A stretch of DNA of 64,000 nt from Myxococcales bacterium. Lineage in GTDB: Bacteria; Myxococcota_A; Polyangia; Polyangiales; Polyangiaceae. A program made the translations under genes and the position numbers. The stretch covers positions 1-64,000 of the forward strand of contig JACPVJ010000179.1 of assembly GCA_016191785.1 (NCBI GenBank), read 5' to 3'. The notes below the pieces were generated by a model. The model made no database searches and was not told the origin of the DNA. It was given only the letters and a program-made list of their open reading frames with translations. Below are positions 34,327 through 43,519 of this stretch, in pieces (the first letter of the stretch is position 1; the number at the start of each line of letters is the position of its first letter).

Positions 34327-35556
34327 GTGCAGACGTGCCTCATCGCCAGCGTCGACTTCTTGCCGGCCGTGGGCGGCGTGTCGCTCATGACCCATCACGT
34401 GGCCAACGCGATGACGGCGCTCGGCGTGCGCGCGCACGTCCTCGCGCCGGCGGCAGGTGCCCTCGGGCACGACCACGACTACGTCGTCCACGCGGACGAC
34501 ACCCCGCGAGCGCACGGGCTCGCGTCTCGGGCCGTGCAAGAGGCTCGGCTTCGCGCCCGCATGAGGCGCCTGGTGGGTCGGGAGCGCTGCGACGCCATCC
34601 TGCTGATGCACCCCGATCACTACGGCAGCGCGGCGCTCGCGGTCGCGCGGCAGGGCGACCTGCCGCTCGGGGCGATGTTTCACGGCCTCGAGCTCCGCCG
34701 GGCGCTCCTTGCCTCGCCCTGGCAGCGGCCCGGTTTCCGGCGGCTCGAGCGCGCGGCGGCGCGACTGCCGGGGCTCGTGCTGTCGCACGGGGGGCGCATT
34801 CGTCGGCTGGCGGCGACCGCCGACGTGGCGTTCGCGAATAGCAGCTACACGGCCGAGCTGGTGCGGAAGACCGGCCGAGATGCCGTCGTCACGGGCTGCG
34901 GCATCGACCTTCAGAGCTTCGCAGGGGAAGGGGGCTCGCTCGCTGGCTTCGATCGCGATCGAAGCCAGGCACGTCGACGCGAGCTTGGCCTGCCGGACGC
35001 CCACTGTGTCGGCTTCGTGGGACGGCTCGTCGAATCGAAGAACGTGCGCGCGATGATCGCCGCCCTGCCCCACGCCGCCGGGTGGCACGCGGTGCTCGTG
35101 GGCGACGGTCCGCAGTCGGCCGCGTTGAAGCAGCTGGCGTCGGACCTGGGCGTCGCGGACCGCGCGCACTTCCTGGGTTCGTGCAGCGAAGCGCGCAAGC
35201 GCCAGGTGCTGGCCGCCGTCGACGTGTTCTGCCTTCCGTCGAAGGAGCTCCCCGATGGCGCGGTCGAAGGCTTCGGCATCGTGCTGCTCGAGGCCCTGGC
35301 CTGTGGCACGCCGGTGGTGGTCAACCGCTCGGGTGGGATGCTCGACGTCGTGCAGCACGAAGTCACCGGCCTGGTCTGCGACGCCGAGGATCCGACCGCG
35401 CTCGCCGCCTCGCTGGTGCGCCTGGTCGAAGATGACGCCTTGGCGAGGCGGACCGTCGAGCAGGGGCAGCGACGGATCGTCGAACGGTTCAACTGGACGG
35501 CGGTGGCCCGGGTTTTCGTCGAGCACCTCTGGGTTGCCTCGGCGCAGCGTCGATAG
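34327..35556 (+). CDS. GT4-type glycosyltransferase
   Basis: A 409-residue GT-B glycosyltransferase. The N-terminal domain shows CLIASVDFLPAVGGVSLMTHHVANAM, the acceptor-side start typical of GT4. The C-terminal domain shows VGFVGRLVESKNVRAMIAAL, LVGDGPQ, HFLGSCSEARKRQVLAAVDVF and the nucleotide-sugar motif EGFGIVLLEALACGTPVVVN. The GTG at 34327 gives a start right before the first beta-strand; the upstream in-frame region overlaps the divergent gene. With the two methyltransferase-like genes it suggests synthesis and decoration of a surface glycan. Donor and acceptor sugars cannot be read. Confidence 0.9.
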   Translation: MQTCLIASVDFLPAVGGVSLMTHHVANAMTALGVRAHVLAPAAGALGHDHDYVVHADDTPRAHGLASRAVQEARLRARMRRLVGRERCDAILLMHPDHYGSAALAVARQGDLPLGAMFHGLELRRALLASPWQRPGFRRLERAAARLPGLVLSHGGRIRRLAATADVAFANSSYTAELVRKTGRDAVVTGCGIDLQSFAGEGGSLAGFDRDRSQARRRELGLPDAHCVGFVGRLVESKNVRAMIAALPHAAGWHAVLVGDGPQSAALKQLASDLGVADRAHFLGSCSEARKRQVLAAVDVFCLPSKELPDGAVEGFGIVLLEALACGTPVVVNRSGGMLDVVQHEVTGLVCDAEDPTALAASLVRLVEDDALARRTVEQGQRRIVERFNWTAVARVFVEHLWVASAQRR

Positions 35557-35608
35557 CGCTCCCCCCAAATGTGGCCTCGCGCGGCCCTTCGGCTACCATT
35601 GAGGCGCA

Positions 35609-36253
35609 ATGCAGAAGCTCGGAAAGTTTCTGCTCTGGACCGCCCTCATCCTCGGCGTGTTGATCGGTATCCTCCGAGCGACCGCCATCCGCTGGTGGCG
35701 CGTTCCCGAGGGGGACCCGTATCTCGAGGCGTCCATCGCCCCCACGCTTCGGGGCGGAGATTTCGTCATCTTGTGGCGGGGGACCAAGCCCAAGTTCGGC
35801 GACCTGGTCACCTGCCCCGAGCCCAAGGCGCCCGAGCGCATGGTCATCGGGCGGATCATCGGCGACCCCGGGGACAAGGTTCACGTCGAGGGCGCCAAGG
35901 TCTCGGTCAACGGCCGTGGCGCCGAGACCGAGCACGCCTGCAAGCCCCACAAGTTCAAGGTCAACCACCCGAGCACCGGGGCCGAGATCGAGCAGAACTG
36001 CGACGTGGAGGCGGTCGCGGGGGTCTCTCACATGCGTGGGTCAACGGCCGGGCACGGCGTGCAGCCGACTCCGGTGGACCAGACGGTCGAGGCCGGGAAG
36101 TACTTCTTGGTCAGCGACAACCGGCTATTGCCCTATGATTCCCGCGACTTCGGTCTGGTGGACGTCGAGACCTGCAAGGAGACGGTGTTCTTCCGGGTGG
36201 TGAGCCGCGGGGGGTACTTCGACTCCGACGCCCGGTTCACGGTGATTTACTGA
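35609..36253 (+). CDS. Signal peptidase I homologue lacking the catalytic lysine
   Basis: A 214-residue membrane protein with one N-terminal helix (LLWTALILGVLIGILRA). S26 motifs are recognisable: SIAPTLRGGDFV with the nucleophile Ser42, the box VIGRIIGDPGDKV, and VSDNRLLPYDSRDFGLV, equivalent to the GDNR..S.DSR.WG box. In active bacterial enzymes the second box reads KR..G.PGD; here the lysine is Gly81 (codon GGG at 35849-35851), next to Arg82. ER-type enzymes use His at this place, also absent. The insert between boxes (ETEHACKPHKFKVNHP) could hold a substitute. The ATG follows TACCAT by 9 bases. It may be inactive, or use another base. Confidence 0.8.
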   Translation: MQKLGKFLLWTALILGVLIGILRATAIRWWRVPEGDPYLEASIAPTLRGGDFVILWRGTKPKFGDLVTCPEPKAPERMVIGRIIGDPGDKVHVEGAKVSVNGRGAETEHACKPHKFKVNHPSTGAEIEQNCDVEAVAGVSHMRGSTAGHGVQPTPVDQTVEAGKYFLVSDNRLLPYDSRDFGLVDVETCKETVFFRVVSRGGYFDSDARFTVIY

Positions 36254-36323
36254 GAGCCCGCACCGGCGGGCCCAGTCGATGCTGGCGCTCGGGGCCGGCT
36301 TTTCCTAGCGTGTGGACGTCTGA

Positions 36324-37406
36324 ATGGGTGAGCCCGCTCTCGAGCTCGGAATCGTCTGTGGGCAGTGCGATGTCGTGAGCCCGCTCGGGACGAGTGCGTG
36401 CCCCGCCTGCAGCCACGATCTGCGGCTTTTCCCGGGTATGCCGTCGATGCGGATCCGCATGCCGTCGATCGCGCCACCCGAGCCGGTGTTCGAGGACGAG
36501 CAGACTCTCGCCTACGAAGTACCGGAAGCCGGTTCCCAGGCGGGCGAAATTGATCGAGTCTCGGTAGACGTTGGCCGCATCCCCGTGGGGATGACGGAGG
36601 AGGAACGGATGGATCAAGCAAGGAATTACGTCTGCGAATCGTGCATGAGCCCCGTGCCCAGCGGGCACAAGTTCTGCGGGCGCTGCGGGACCCCGGTTCC
36701 GGACCACATCCTGCACCTCCAAGCGAACTTCTTCAGCGACATGCAGGACCCCGAGCGGGCCCGCATCGTCGTGATCCGCGGTCAAGATCGGCACGGCGGC
36801 GAGCAAGAGGGCCTGTCGTACCACCTGAAGGCCGACCAGCACCTGGCCGGTCACGGGCTCGACCTGGACTTCTCGGACGATCCTTTCGTGTCACCCAAGC
36901 ACGCGAACTTCTTCTATCGCGGCGGCAGCCTGGTGGTCCGCGACGAGGGCTCGCTCAACGGGGTCTTCTTCCGCATCCGCGGCGACGTCGAGATCGCGCC
37001 GGGCGACACCTTCATGGCGGGCGAGCAGCTCTTCCGCTTGGACCCCACACCCAAGGCCTCCGACGGCAACGACGCCGAAGGGACCTTCTTCTACTCGTCG
37101 CCGAAATACCCGAGCGCCTTCCGGCTCAACCAGCTCCTCGAGGGCGGCGCGGTGGGCATGACGGTGTGCGCCCGGGGAAACACCCTGGACATCGGCCGCG
37201 AGGACGGGGACCTCAACTTCCCCGGTGACGTGTTCATGTCGGCCAAGCACTGCACCGTCGAAGAGAAGGACGGGAAATTCGTGCTGACCGACCACGGCAG
37301 CCGCAACGGCACGTACATCCGCCTCAAGAGCGAGAAGCCCTTGGGCCACGGCGACTACCTGTTCCTGGGCAAGAAGCTGGTCCGCGTCGAGATGAACACC
37401 AACTGA
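36324..37406 (+). CDS. Twin zinc-ribbon, twin FHA-domain protein
   Basis: A 360-residue cytoplasmic protein. An N-terminal zinc ribbon (CGQCDVVSPLGTSACPAC) is followed by an acidic linker and a second ribbon (CESCMSPVPSGHKFCGRC, residues about 110-130). Two FHA domains follow: residues 165-240 (DLDFSDDPFVSPKHANFFYR, GSLNGVFFRI) and 285-355 (LDIGREDGDLNFPGDVFMSAKHCTV, GSRNGTYIRL). The second has intact GR, SAKH and NGT phosphothreonine-binding residues; the first lacks the GR (HGLDLDF) but keeps SPKH and LNG. FHA domains read Ser/Thr-kinase output, so this protein is a candidate effector of kinases such as the two encoded here. Confidence 0.88.
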   Translation: MGEPALELGIVCGQCDVVSPLGTSACPACSHDLRLFPGMPSMRIRMPSIAPPEPVFEDEQTLAYEVPEAGSQAGEIDRVSVDVGRIPVGMTEEERMDQARNYVCESCMSPVPSGHKFCGRCGTPVPDHILHLQANFFSDMQDPERARIVVIRGQDRHGGEQEGLSYHLKADQHLAGHGLDLDFSDDPFVSPKHANFFYRGGSLVVRDEGSLNGVFFRIRGDVEIAPGDTFMAGEQLFRLDPTPKASDGNDAEGTFFYSSPKYPSAFRLNQLLEGGAVGMTVCARGNTLDIGREDGDLNFPGDVFMSAKHCTVEEKDGKFVLTDHGSRNGTYIRLKSEKPLGHGDYLFLGKKLVRVEMNTN

Positions 37407-38861
37407 TCAGCGCCGGCGGCGCCGCCGGCGACGCTTGGGACCCAAGAGCTCCGACGAGTCGGCGCGGGGGGCGTCGTCGGGGGTGCTGCGGGGGTGGCCC
37501 AGCGCCGCGCGGTGGATCTGGTGGACCTCGTCGGCTAGCGCAAAGAGCGGCGTCTTGGCGAAGCGAGCAGCTCGGCCCGCCTCGAGCTTCGGATAGATGG
37601 CCACGATGCGGCGCACCGCGTCGGCGACGCGCCGCGGCACGTTGAGACGATCGACGATAGGCTCGAGGAAGTCGGCGGCGGCGCCGACCCGGTCTTTCTC
37701 GCCGCGAGTGACCTCGCGCAGCGGCTCGAGCAAGAGCAGCGTCCAGAGGACCACGTCGTCGAACGCCTCGCCGCGCTCCCGAGTCCGCAGGTCGAGCTCG
37801 CGCAAGAGGCGCCAGACCACGCCATCGTCCTCTTCCGAGTCGGATAGGTAGGCCGAGAGCTCGGGCAAGAGCACGTCGAGCACGCCGGTCTCCCAGGCCA
37901 GCCAGAAGCTGCGCTGAGCGGCGCCCTCGCGCAAAAGGCGCAGCAGCTCTTCGAACAGGCGAGGTCGGGCCGCCATGGCCAGCGAGCCCCGGCACTGCAC
38001 GATGGCGTCGTACACGTCGGGCGTGATGCCCAGATCGAGGCGCGCGCTGAACTTGATGGCGCGCAAGATGCGCACCGGATCTTCCTGGAAGCGCACCACC
38101 GGGTCGCCGATGGTGTGGACGACGCGCCCCTCGATGTGGGGCATGCCGCCGACCCAGTCGATCACCTGCTTGTTCTCGACGTCGTAAAACAGCGCGTTGA
38201 TGGTGAAGTCGCGGCGCGCGGCGTCTTCGTGGGCATCACCGAAGACGTTGTCGTTGCGGATCAGGAGATCTTCGCCCTCGCGCTCGCTGGTGTCGGGGGC
38301 CCGGCGGAAGGTCGCCGTCTCGATCACCTTGCCGCCCGAGAACAGCACGTGCACCAGGCGAAAGCGCCGCCCGATGATGCGCGAGTTGCGGAACAGCGTG
38401 CGCACGTCGTCCGGACGAGCGCTGGTCGCGATGTCGAAGTCCTTGGGGTTGCGATCGAGCAAGAGGTCGCGCACGCCTCCGCCGACGACGTAGGCCTCGT
38501 ACCCGTGGCGCAAGAGGCGGCGCACGACCTTGACCGCGTCTGCGTCCAGTCGCTTGTCCCCGAGGTCGACCGGATGTCGAGTCGGGCCCGGCGCGGCCTC
38601 GACCGGCTGAACGGCGGGCGCCACTCGGGCTCCGTCCCGAGGCCGAGATTCGCTGCGGCGGGTCACGCCTTCTGCGTCGGCGACGGCACGTTTGCTCTTG
38701 GCTTCATCCGGGTGCCGAAGAGAACGGTCATCAGCGGGCAGTCGGGGGCTCCTCGAGAGTGGGACGAAAACGCTAGGCGTGTAGCAGGCTCTGCCGGGCA
38801 AAGCCAGCTCGCGAAGAAGAAGCTCAATCCGAGGCGGGGCGCCGGCCGCCGCGGAGCGCAC
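37407..38861 (-). CDS. pcnB: Poly(A) polymerase / PcnB-like nucleotidyltransferase
   Basis: A member of the class II nucleotidyltransferases that add poly(A) tails or CCA ends to RNA. Core motifs: YEAYVVGGGVRDLLLDRNPKDFDIATSA with the metal-binding DFD, then GRRFRLVHVLFSGGKVIETATFR, RRDFTINALFYD and FQEDPVRILRAIKFSARL. The RRFRLVHV and C-terminal Arg-rich tail (GPKRRRRRRRR) are typical of PcnB rather than CCA transferase. The start is uncertain: GTG 38861 has GGTGG 6 bases upstream and overlaps the upstream protease gene by 38 bases; an internal GTG at 38666 is possible. The first 100 residues are low-complexity and not conserved. Confidence 0.85.
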   Translation of the reverse strand: MRSAAAGAPPRIELLLRELALPGRACYTPSVFVPLSRSPRLPADDRSLRHPDEAKSKRAVADAEGVTRRSESRPRDGARVAPAVQPVEAAPGPTRHPVDLGDKRLDADAVKVVRRLLRHGYEAYVVGGGVRDLLLDRNPKDFDIATSARPDDVRTLFRNSRIIGRRFRLVHVLFSGGKVIETATFRRAPDTSEREGEDLLIRNDNVFGDAHEDAARRDFTINALFYDVENKQVIDWVGGMPHIEGRVVHTIGDPVVRFQEDPVRILRAIKFSARLDLGITPDVYDAIVQCRGSLAMAARPRLFEELLRLLREGAAQRSFWLAWETGVLDVLLPELSAYLSDSEEDDGVVWRLLRELDLRTRERGEAFDDVVLWTLLLLEPLREVTRGEKDRVGAAADFLEPIVDRLNVPRRVADAVRRIVAIYPKLEAGRAARFAKTPLFALADEVHQIHRAALGHPRSTPDDAPRADSSELLGPKRRRRRRRR

Positions 38862-40749
38862 GAGTAGCCACCGACCGGCGCGGCGGCGAAGCGCCCAGCC
38901 GCACTAGGGCGGCCCGGAGCGAGGCGTCGTCGACCCCGCCCACGGCCCCGTGGTGGCTCGGCCAGGCGGGCCCGCCCATCGCCTGCGGCGAACGCACGTC
39001 GGGACCCTGCCACGGCCCCAGGGCGCCCGCGAGGGTGCCCTCGCGCTCGGCGACCCGCGGCAGCTCGAGGCTGAGCGTCGGGGTGAGCCCGACGCCCTGC
39101 ACCGCTGCGCCGTCGGGCAGCGCGAAGAGCATGGTCGTCAGCCGAAGCACGCCCGCGCCCGACGGGTCGTCGAAGTACTCTTGCACGCAGCCCTTGCCGA
39201 AGGTCCGTGCACCGATCACCGGACCTCGACGATAGGCCTGGAGCGCACCGGCGATCATCTCGGCGGCGCTGGCGGTGTAGCCGTCGACCAGCGCGGCGAC
39301 GGGACCCCGCCACACCTGGCCATTCGCGGGGGCGGGCGCGTGCTCGAGCTCGAGGGCGCCGTCGCGCCGCTTGAGCGGGAACACCGGCGCACCCGGCAAG
39401 AACACACCGATGGCGCGCGCGGCGCCGTCCAGCGACCCGCCACCGTTGCCGCGCAGATCGAGCAGCAACCCTGCGACCGACGCACCGCGATCGGCCAGGT
39501 CGGCGATCACCCGTTCGAGGTCCTCTCCGAGCTCGTCGGGAACATCCGGGACGGTCACGACCGCGACCTCGCCCGAACCGTAGGGCACCCGGCGCGCCAC
39601 CAGACCCGACGACCCGGGCCCGGGCTCGTCTTCTCCGATGCGAACCTGGAGGGTCTTCACCCGCAGCTCACCGGGCCGGATCACGACCACGTCGCGGCGG
39701 GTCTCGCCGTCGGTCGACTCGAGGTGCGCCAGTTGTTCCACCTGCTCGACGCTGAGGCCCGCCGTGGTGACGCCGGCGACCGCGAGCACGAGATCGCCCT
39801 CGACGAGGGGCGGCCGCGCGTCGTCGGTGATGCGGACCCCGAGCGCCGTCCGCACCATGCGCCCCCACGCGCGCGGCTCGGACTCCAGGGCAGGATCGGC
39901 GGAATAGAGCGACCATTCTTCATCGAGCGGTGCCCACTGACCGTGGGGATCCACCGCGGGAACGTAGGCGCGGACCAGCGCCGCCAGGACGGCTTCAGAC
40001 CACGCGTCGAGGGACTGGTCAGGCGCGAGGCGCGCGGCGGCGCTCTCGGCGGTGGCTTGCGTGTCACCGAACTCTGCCTCGAAGCTCCCGATGCGCATCC
40101 CCAGATCGCGCGCGAACACCCGGGCGGGGCGCGTCACCGGATCGTCCTCGAACACGCTCTCGGTCGCGAGCGACAGCGCTCGCGCGGGCGCGACGCGGGG
40201 GGCCGATCGCCGCGCGCGATCGAGCTCGCGCCGAACCTCGCCCACCCAGTCGCGAGCCACGCGTCCGACCTCGCGGGACGCGCTGCAATCGCTGTCGGCG
40301 CTCGGGTCGACCTCGACCTCGCGGACGAGCTCGGCGGCGTTGTGAAAAATGGCGGCCCTGATCGGGCTGTCGGGCGCCGCGGACCAGAGACCGTGAGGGT
40401 CGAGCCAGTCGGCGATGCTCTGCACCAGCGGGTCGGCGGGCGGGGCCGCTCGCGGCGACCGCCCGGAGAGGGACGGGGCGGGCACCGCCAGTCGGGCGCG
40501 AACGTGGTCGACGATCTGCCGTGCCTGCTTGCAGCTGAGCCGGGCGACCTCGCCGCTCGGGAGCTCGGGTGAGCGCGCCGCGCACGACGGCCCCTCGGCG
40601 GCGCTGGGCCCGGGCACGGGCGCCGGCGGAGACGCGCTGGGCAGAGCCGCGTCGGGCTCCGGGGCGCGCAGCGCCCACCGCGACGACGCACCGACCGCGA
40701 GCATCGCCACCGAGGCGAGCGCGAGGGCAAAGGCCGCGGGTTTCCGCAT
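38824..40749 (-). CDS. S41-family (Prc/CtpA-like) C-terminal processing protease
   Basis: A 641-residue periplasmic protease with an N-terminal signal or anchor (FALALASVAMLAVGASS). After a Pro/Ala linker a helical region (residues about 70-280) precedes a PDZ-like segment (VEGDLVLAVAGVTTAGLSVEQVEQL). The S41 core is intact: LLLDLRGNGGGSLDGA, the nucleophile Ser494 in DGYTASAAEMIAGAL and the base Lys519 in GARTFGKGCVQ. Such enzymes trim C-termini of envelope proteins, often lipoproteins. Its start has TAGCAT 9 bases upstream on the minus strand. The gene overlaps the start of pcnB, so they may be co-transcribed. Confidence 0.92.
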   Translation of the reverse strand: MRKPAAFALALASVAMLAVGASSRWALRAPEPDAALPSASPPAPVPGPSAAEGPSCAARSPELPSGEVARLSCKQARQIVDHVRARLAVPAPSLSGRSPRAAPPADPLVQSIADWLDPHGLWSAAPDSPIRAAIFHNAAELVREVEVDPSADSDCSASREVGRVARDWVGEVRRELDRARRSAPRVAPARALSLATESVFEDDPVTRPARVFARDLGMRIGSFEAEFGDTQATAESAAARLAPDQSLDAWSEAVLAALVRAYVPAVDPHGQWAPLDEEWSLYSADPALESEPRAWGRMVRTALGVRITDDARPPLVEGDLVLAVAGVTTAGLSVEQVEQLAHLESTDGETRRDVVVIRPGELRVKTLQVRIGEDEPGPGSSGLVARRVPYGSGEVAVVTVPDVPDELGEDLERVIADLADRGASVAGLLLDLRGNGGGSLDGAARAIGVFLPGAPVFPLKRRDGALELEHAPAPANGQVWRGPVAALVDGYTASAAEMIAGALQAYRRGPVIGARTFGKGCVQEYFDDPSGAGVLRLTTMLFALPDGAAVQGVGLTPTLSLELPRVAEREGTLAGALGPWQGPDVRSPQAMGGPAWPSHHGAVGGVDDASLRAALVRLGASPPRRSVATRALRGGRRPASD

Positions 40750-40832
40750 CTCGCGAGCATGCTAACCCGCCCCCGAAGGGCGGGCCATGTTGGGCAATTC
40801 CGCCGCCCAGGGCCAGCTGTTAGTGTCCTGTC

Positions 40833-41321
40833 GTGCTCGACGCGCTGGTGGTCCTCGGCTGTCGCATCGCGCCCGGCGATGCGCTCACCGACGCGGCGTC
40901 GCGCCGGGTCGGCCGGGCTGCGCAGGCCTTCGCCGAAGGCGTGGCCCCGCGCATCATCGTGAGTGGAGGCCGGCGCTGGACGGCGCGTGCAGAAGCCGAG
41001 GTCTTCGCCGATGCGCTCGGGGGCCTCGGCGTCCCGCCGAGCGCGCTGGTGCTCGAGCTGCTCAGCTTCTCGACCGCGGAGAACGCGCGCTACACCGTCG
41101 CGCTGGCGAGGGAGCTGGGCTACCGCCGGCTCGGCGTGGTCACCTGCGACTTTCACCTCCGGCGCGCGCTGGCCGCGTTCGAGGCGGCCGGACTGCCCGC
41201 GCAGGGCTTCGCCGCACGCACGCCACCCTCGCCGCTGCTGGATCGGATCGCGCGCGTGGGTCGCGAGCGCGTGAGCTCGTTCGTCGATCGGCTGGCAACC
41301 TGGGGAGCAGCGCAGCCGTGA
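40833..41321 (+). CDS. YdcF/SanA-like DUF218 protein
   Basis: A 162-residue protein of the DUF218 fold, seen in SanA, ElyC and YdcF. Key segments: LDALVVLGCRIAPGDALTDAASRRV, APRIIVSGGRRWTARAEAEVFADAL, STAENARYTVALARELG, and VTCDFHLRRALAAFEAAG. E. coli members act in envelope integrity and vancomycin resistance; YdcF binds SAM. Here there is no N-terminal membrane helix, unlike SanA. The GTG at 40833 follows TAGTGT by 6 bases. The stop overlaps the GTG of the HEAT-cyclophilin gene, starting a unit that includes coaX and a permease gene. Confidence 0.82.
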   Translation: MLDALVVLGCRIAPGDALTDAASRRVGRAAQAFAEGVAPRIIVSGGRRWTARAEAEVFADALGGLGVPPSALVLELLSFSTAENARYTVALARELGYRRLGVVTCDFHLRRALAAFEAAGLPAQGFAARTPPSPLLDRIARVGRERVSSFVDRLATWGAAQP

Positions 41322-43501
41322 CGCGTGCCACCGCGGCCCTGCTCGCCTCCGTGGCCCTGTGCGCCGGCTGCAAGCCGTCGGCTCGTCCGTCACCGACCGC
41401 GGATGCCGCGCCCGCGTCGAGCGCGGGCCCCGTCGTCACCAGTGATCGTGCCGCCACGCTGCGCCGCATCGCCATGGCCGAGCACAAGCGGGCGAGCAGC
41501 GAGATCAAGCCCGAAGACCTGTCGAGCCGAGACGTCGAGGTGCGGCGGCACGCGGCCCGCGCGCTGGCGCGCGTTGCCGATGGCGCGGCGCTCGAAGGGC
41601 TGAAGCGGCTCCTCTCCGACGAAGATCCCGAGGTGGTCGCCTGGTCTGCGTACGGGCTGGGCTACGGCTGCAAGGGGAACGAGGCCGCGACCGTCCGCGC
41701 GCTGGTGAGCCGCGCGGCCACCCTCGCAGCGACCCCGAGCGGGGCCAAGGTCGGTCTCGACGTCGGGGCCACGCTGGCCGACGCGCTGGGGCGCTGCGGC
41801 GGTCCCGAGGCCGAGGCCACGCTCCGCGCGTGGCTCGACATCGACGACAAGGGCGAAGCGGCGGCCCTCGCCCTGGGCCGGATGGCGTCGCGCAAGAAGC
41901 GGATCGACGATGCCTCGATCGTGGCGTTGCTCGACGCCGCGAGCCGACCGGAGAAGCCCGTCGCCGCGGCGCTCTTGGCGTTCACCCGGATCGATGCCGG
42001 AAGCGACGCGATCCGCATGCGCTTGTACGAGGTCGCGAGCGAGGCGCTGGCGGGTCCGGCCGGGCCGCGCCGCTCGTACGCGGTGCGCGCCCTCGGGCGG
42101 TCGGGGGATCAAGCCGTCCCGTCGCTGGTCAAGGTGCTCGAGGGCGAGGCGTTCACCGTCAGCGAGCGATCGGACGCAGCCCGCGAGCTGGCGCGGGTGG
42201 GCAAGGCCGGGCAGGTGGCGTTGCAGAAGAGCCTCCCGAGCCTCTTGCCCAAGCCCGACGCTCTCGCGACCCTGACCGGGGCGGCGTTCTCCCCCCTGGT
42301 CGTGGCCCTCGAGTCGCTGGTGCTTCCAGCCCGGGACGCCAAGACCGTGCTCGAGCAGATCGCGAGCCTCGAGCCGCCGAAAGATCAGCCGCCGCTCGCT
42401 CGGCGCGTGATCACCCTGCGCTGTCGAGCGGCGTCGATCTTGGCGGGCAGCGCCATCGCGCACCCCAAGCTCGTCAGCTGCGATCCCGACGCCGAAGGGG
42501 CCACCGGGCGTCTCGCGCTGCTCGAGGTGCTGGCCCGGGACAAGCTCACCGGAACCCGCCTCGTCCGCTTCAAGGAGCTGTGCGAGAGCAAGTCGGCGGT
42601 GGTGCGGCAGGCCGCCCTCGACAAGCTCGGCGCGCACCCCGAAGCGACCGGAACCGAGCAGCTCTTGGCCAAAGCGCTGCGCGCCCCCGACGCCGGCACG
42701 GTCGCGACGGCGGCCCAGGTGATCGCGTCGTATCCGGATCGCGCGGCAGAGCGGCGGCAGGCCGCACCGGACCCGGCCGACTCGGGCGCCACGCCCGAGC
42801 CCATCAAGCCCCACCCGATGGTGGTCGACGCGTTGACCACGGCCTTCACCCTGCAGCGCCCCCCGGACTCGATCGAGGTCTTTGCCGCGCTCGCCGACGC
42901 AGCAGGCGCGCTTCAGGTGCTGAGCTTCAAGCCGCGGCTCGACGCCTTCTGCAAGAGCGCGAATCCGACTTTGCGCGAGCACGCCGAGAAGGCGCTGCGG
43001 GTGATGGGCGAGCAGAAGCGCGTGTGCAAGGCCGAGGGCCCGGCCCCGAGCCCACCCGAGCTCGAGCAGCCGCTCACCGAGAAGACCACGCTCGTGTTCG
43101 AGACCGACGCGGGCGAAGTGAAGCTCACGCTCGATCCGACGCTGGCCCCGGTCGCGACCACGCGCCTCGTGGCCCTGACGCGCGCGGGGTTCTTCGAGAA
43201 GAACCGGATCCACCGCGTGGTCCCAGGCTTCGTGGTTCAGCTCGGCGATCCCGGTGGAGACGGCTACGGGGGCGCGGGCAAGGACCCACTAGCGTGCGAG
43301 ACCAGCCCGGTGAGCTTCGACCCGCTCAGCGTGGGCGTGGCCCTGGCAGGGCGCGACACCGGGTCGAGCCAGTTCTTCGTGACCCTCGCCGCGTTCCCGC
43401 ACCTGGACGGGGACTACGCGCTGATCGGACGCGCAGAGCCCGGCTGGGAGCGGCTGGCACAAGGCGACATGGTGCAGAGAGTGCGCGTCGTCGCGCCCTG
43501 A
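41318..43501 (+). CDS. HEAT-repeat lipoprotein fused to a cyclophilin-type prolyl isomerase
   Basis: A 727-residue exported protein. The signal peptide ends SVALCAGC. Residues about 60-560 are HEAT/PBS-type helical repeats (DVEVRRHAARALARVADG, DPEVVAWSAYGLGYG, AVRQAALDKLGAHPEATG). The last 145 residues are a cyclophilin domain: VFETDAGEVKLTLDPTLAPV, FFEKNRIHRVVPGFVVQLGDPGGDGYGG and GSSQFFVTLAAFPHLDGDYALIG. The catalytic Arg in HRV and the FFVT pocket are conserved. Cyclophilins speed cis-trans isomerisation of prolines; the solenoid may hold client proteins, probably in the periplasm. GTG 41318 overlaps the preceding stop. Confidence 0.87.
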   Translation: MTRATAALLASVALCAGCKPSARPSPTADAAPASSAGPVVTSDRAATLRRIAMAEHKRASSEIKPEDLSSRDVEVRRHAARALARVADGAALEGLKRLLSDEDPEVVAWSAYGLGYGCKGNEAATVRALVSRAATLAATPSGAKVGLDVGATLADALGRCGGPEAEATLRAWLDIDDKGEAAALALGRMASRKKRIDDASIVALLDAASRPEKPVAAALLAFTRIDAGSDAIRMRLYEVASEALAGPAGPRRSYAVRALGRSGDQAVPSLVKVLEGEAFTVSERSDAARELARVGKAGQVALQKSLPSLLPKPDALATLTGAAFSPLVVALESLVLPARDAKTVLEQIASLEPPKDQPPLARRVITLRCRAASILAGSAIAHPKLVSCDPDAEGATGRLALLEVLARDKLTGTRLVRFKELCESKSAVVRQAALDKLGAHPEATGTEQLLAKALRAPDAGTVATAAQVIASYPDRAAERRQAAPDPADSGATPEPIKPHPMVVDALTTAFTLQRPPDSIEVFAALADAAGALQVLSFKPRLDAFCKSANPTLREHAEKALRVMGEQKRVCKAEGPAPSPPELEQPLTEKTTLVFETDAGEVKLTLDPTLAPVATTRLVALTRAGFFEKNRIHRVVPGFVVQLGDPGGDGYGGAGKDPLACETSPVSFDPLSVGVALAGRDTGSSQFFVTLAAFPHLDGDYALIGRAEPGWERLAQGDMVQRVRVVAP

Positions 43502-43519
43502 TGGTACGCTGCGCCCGCC

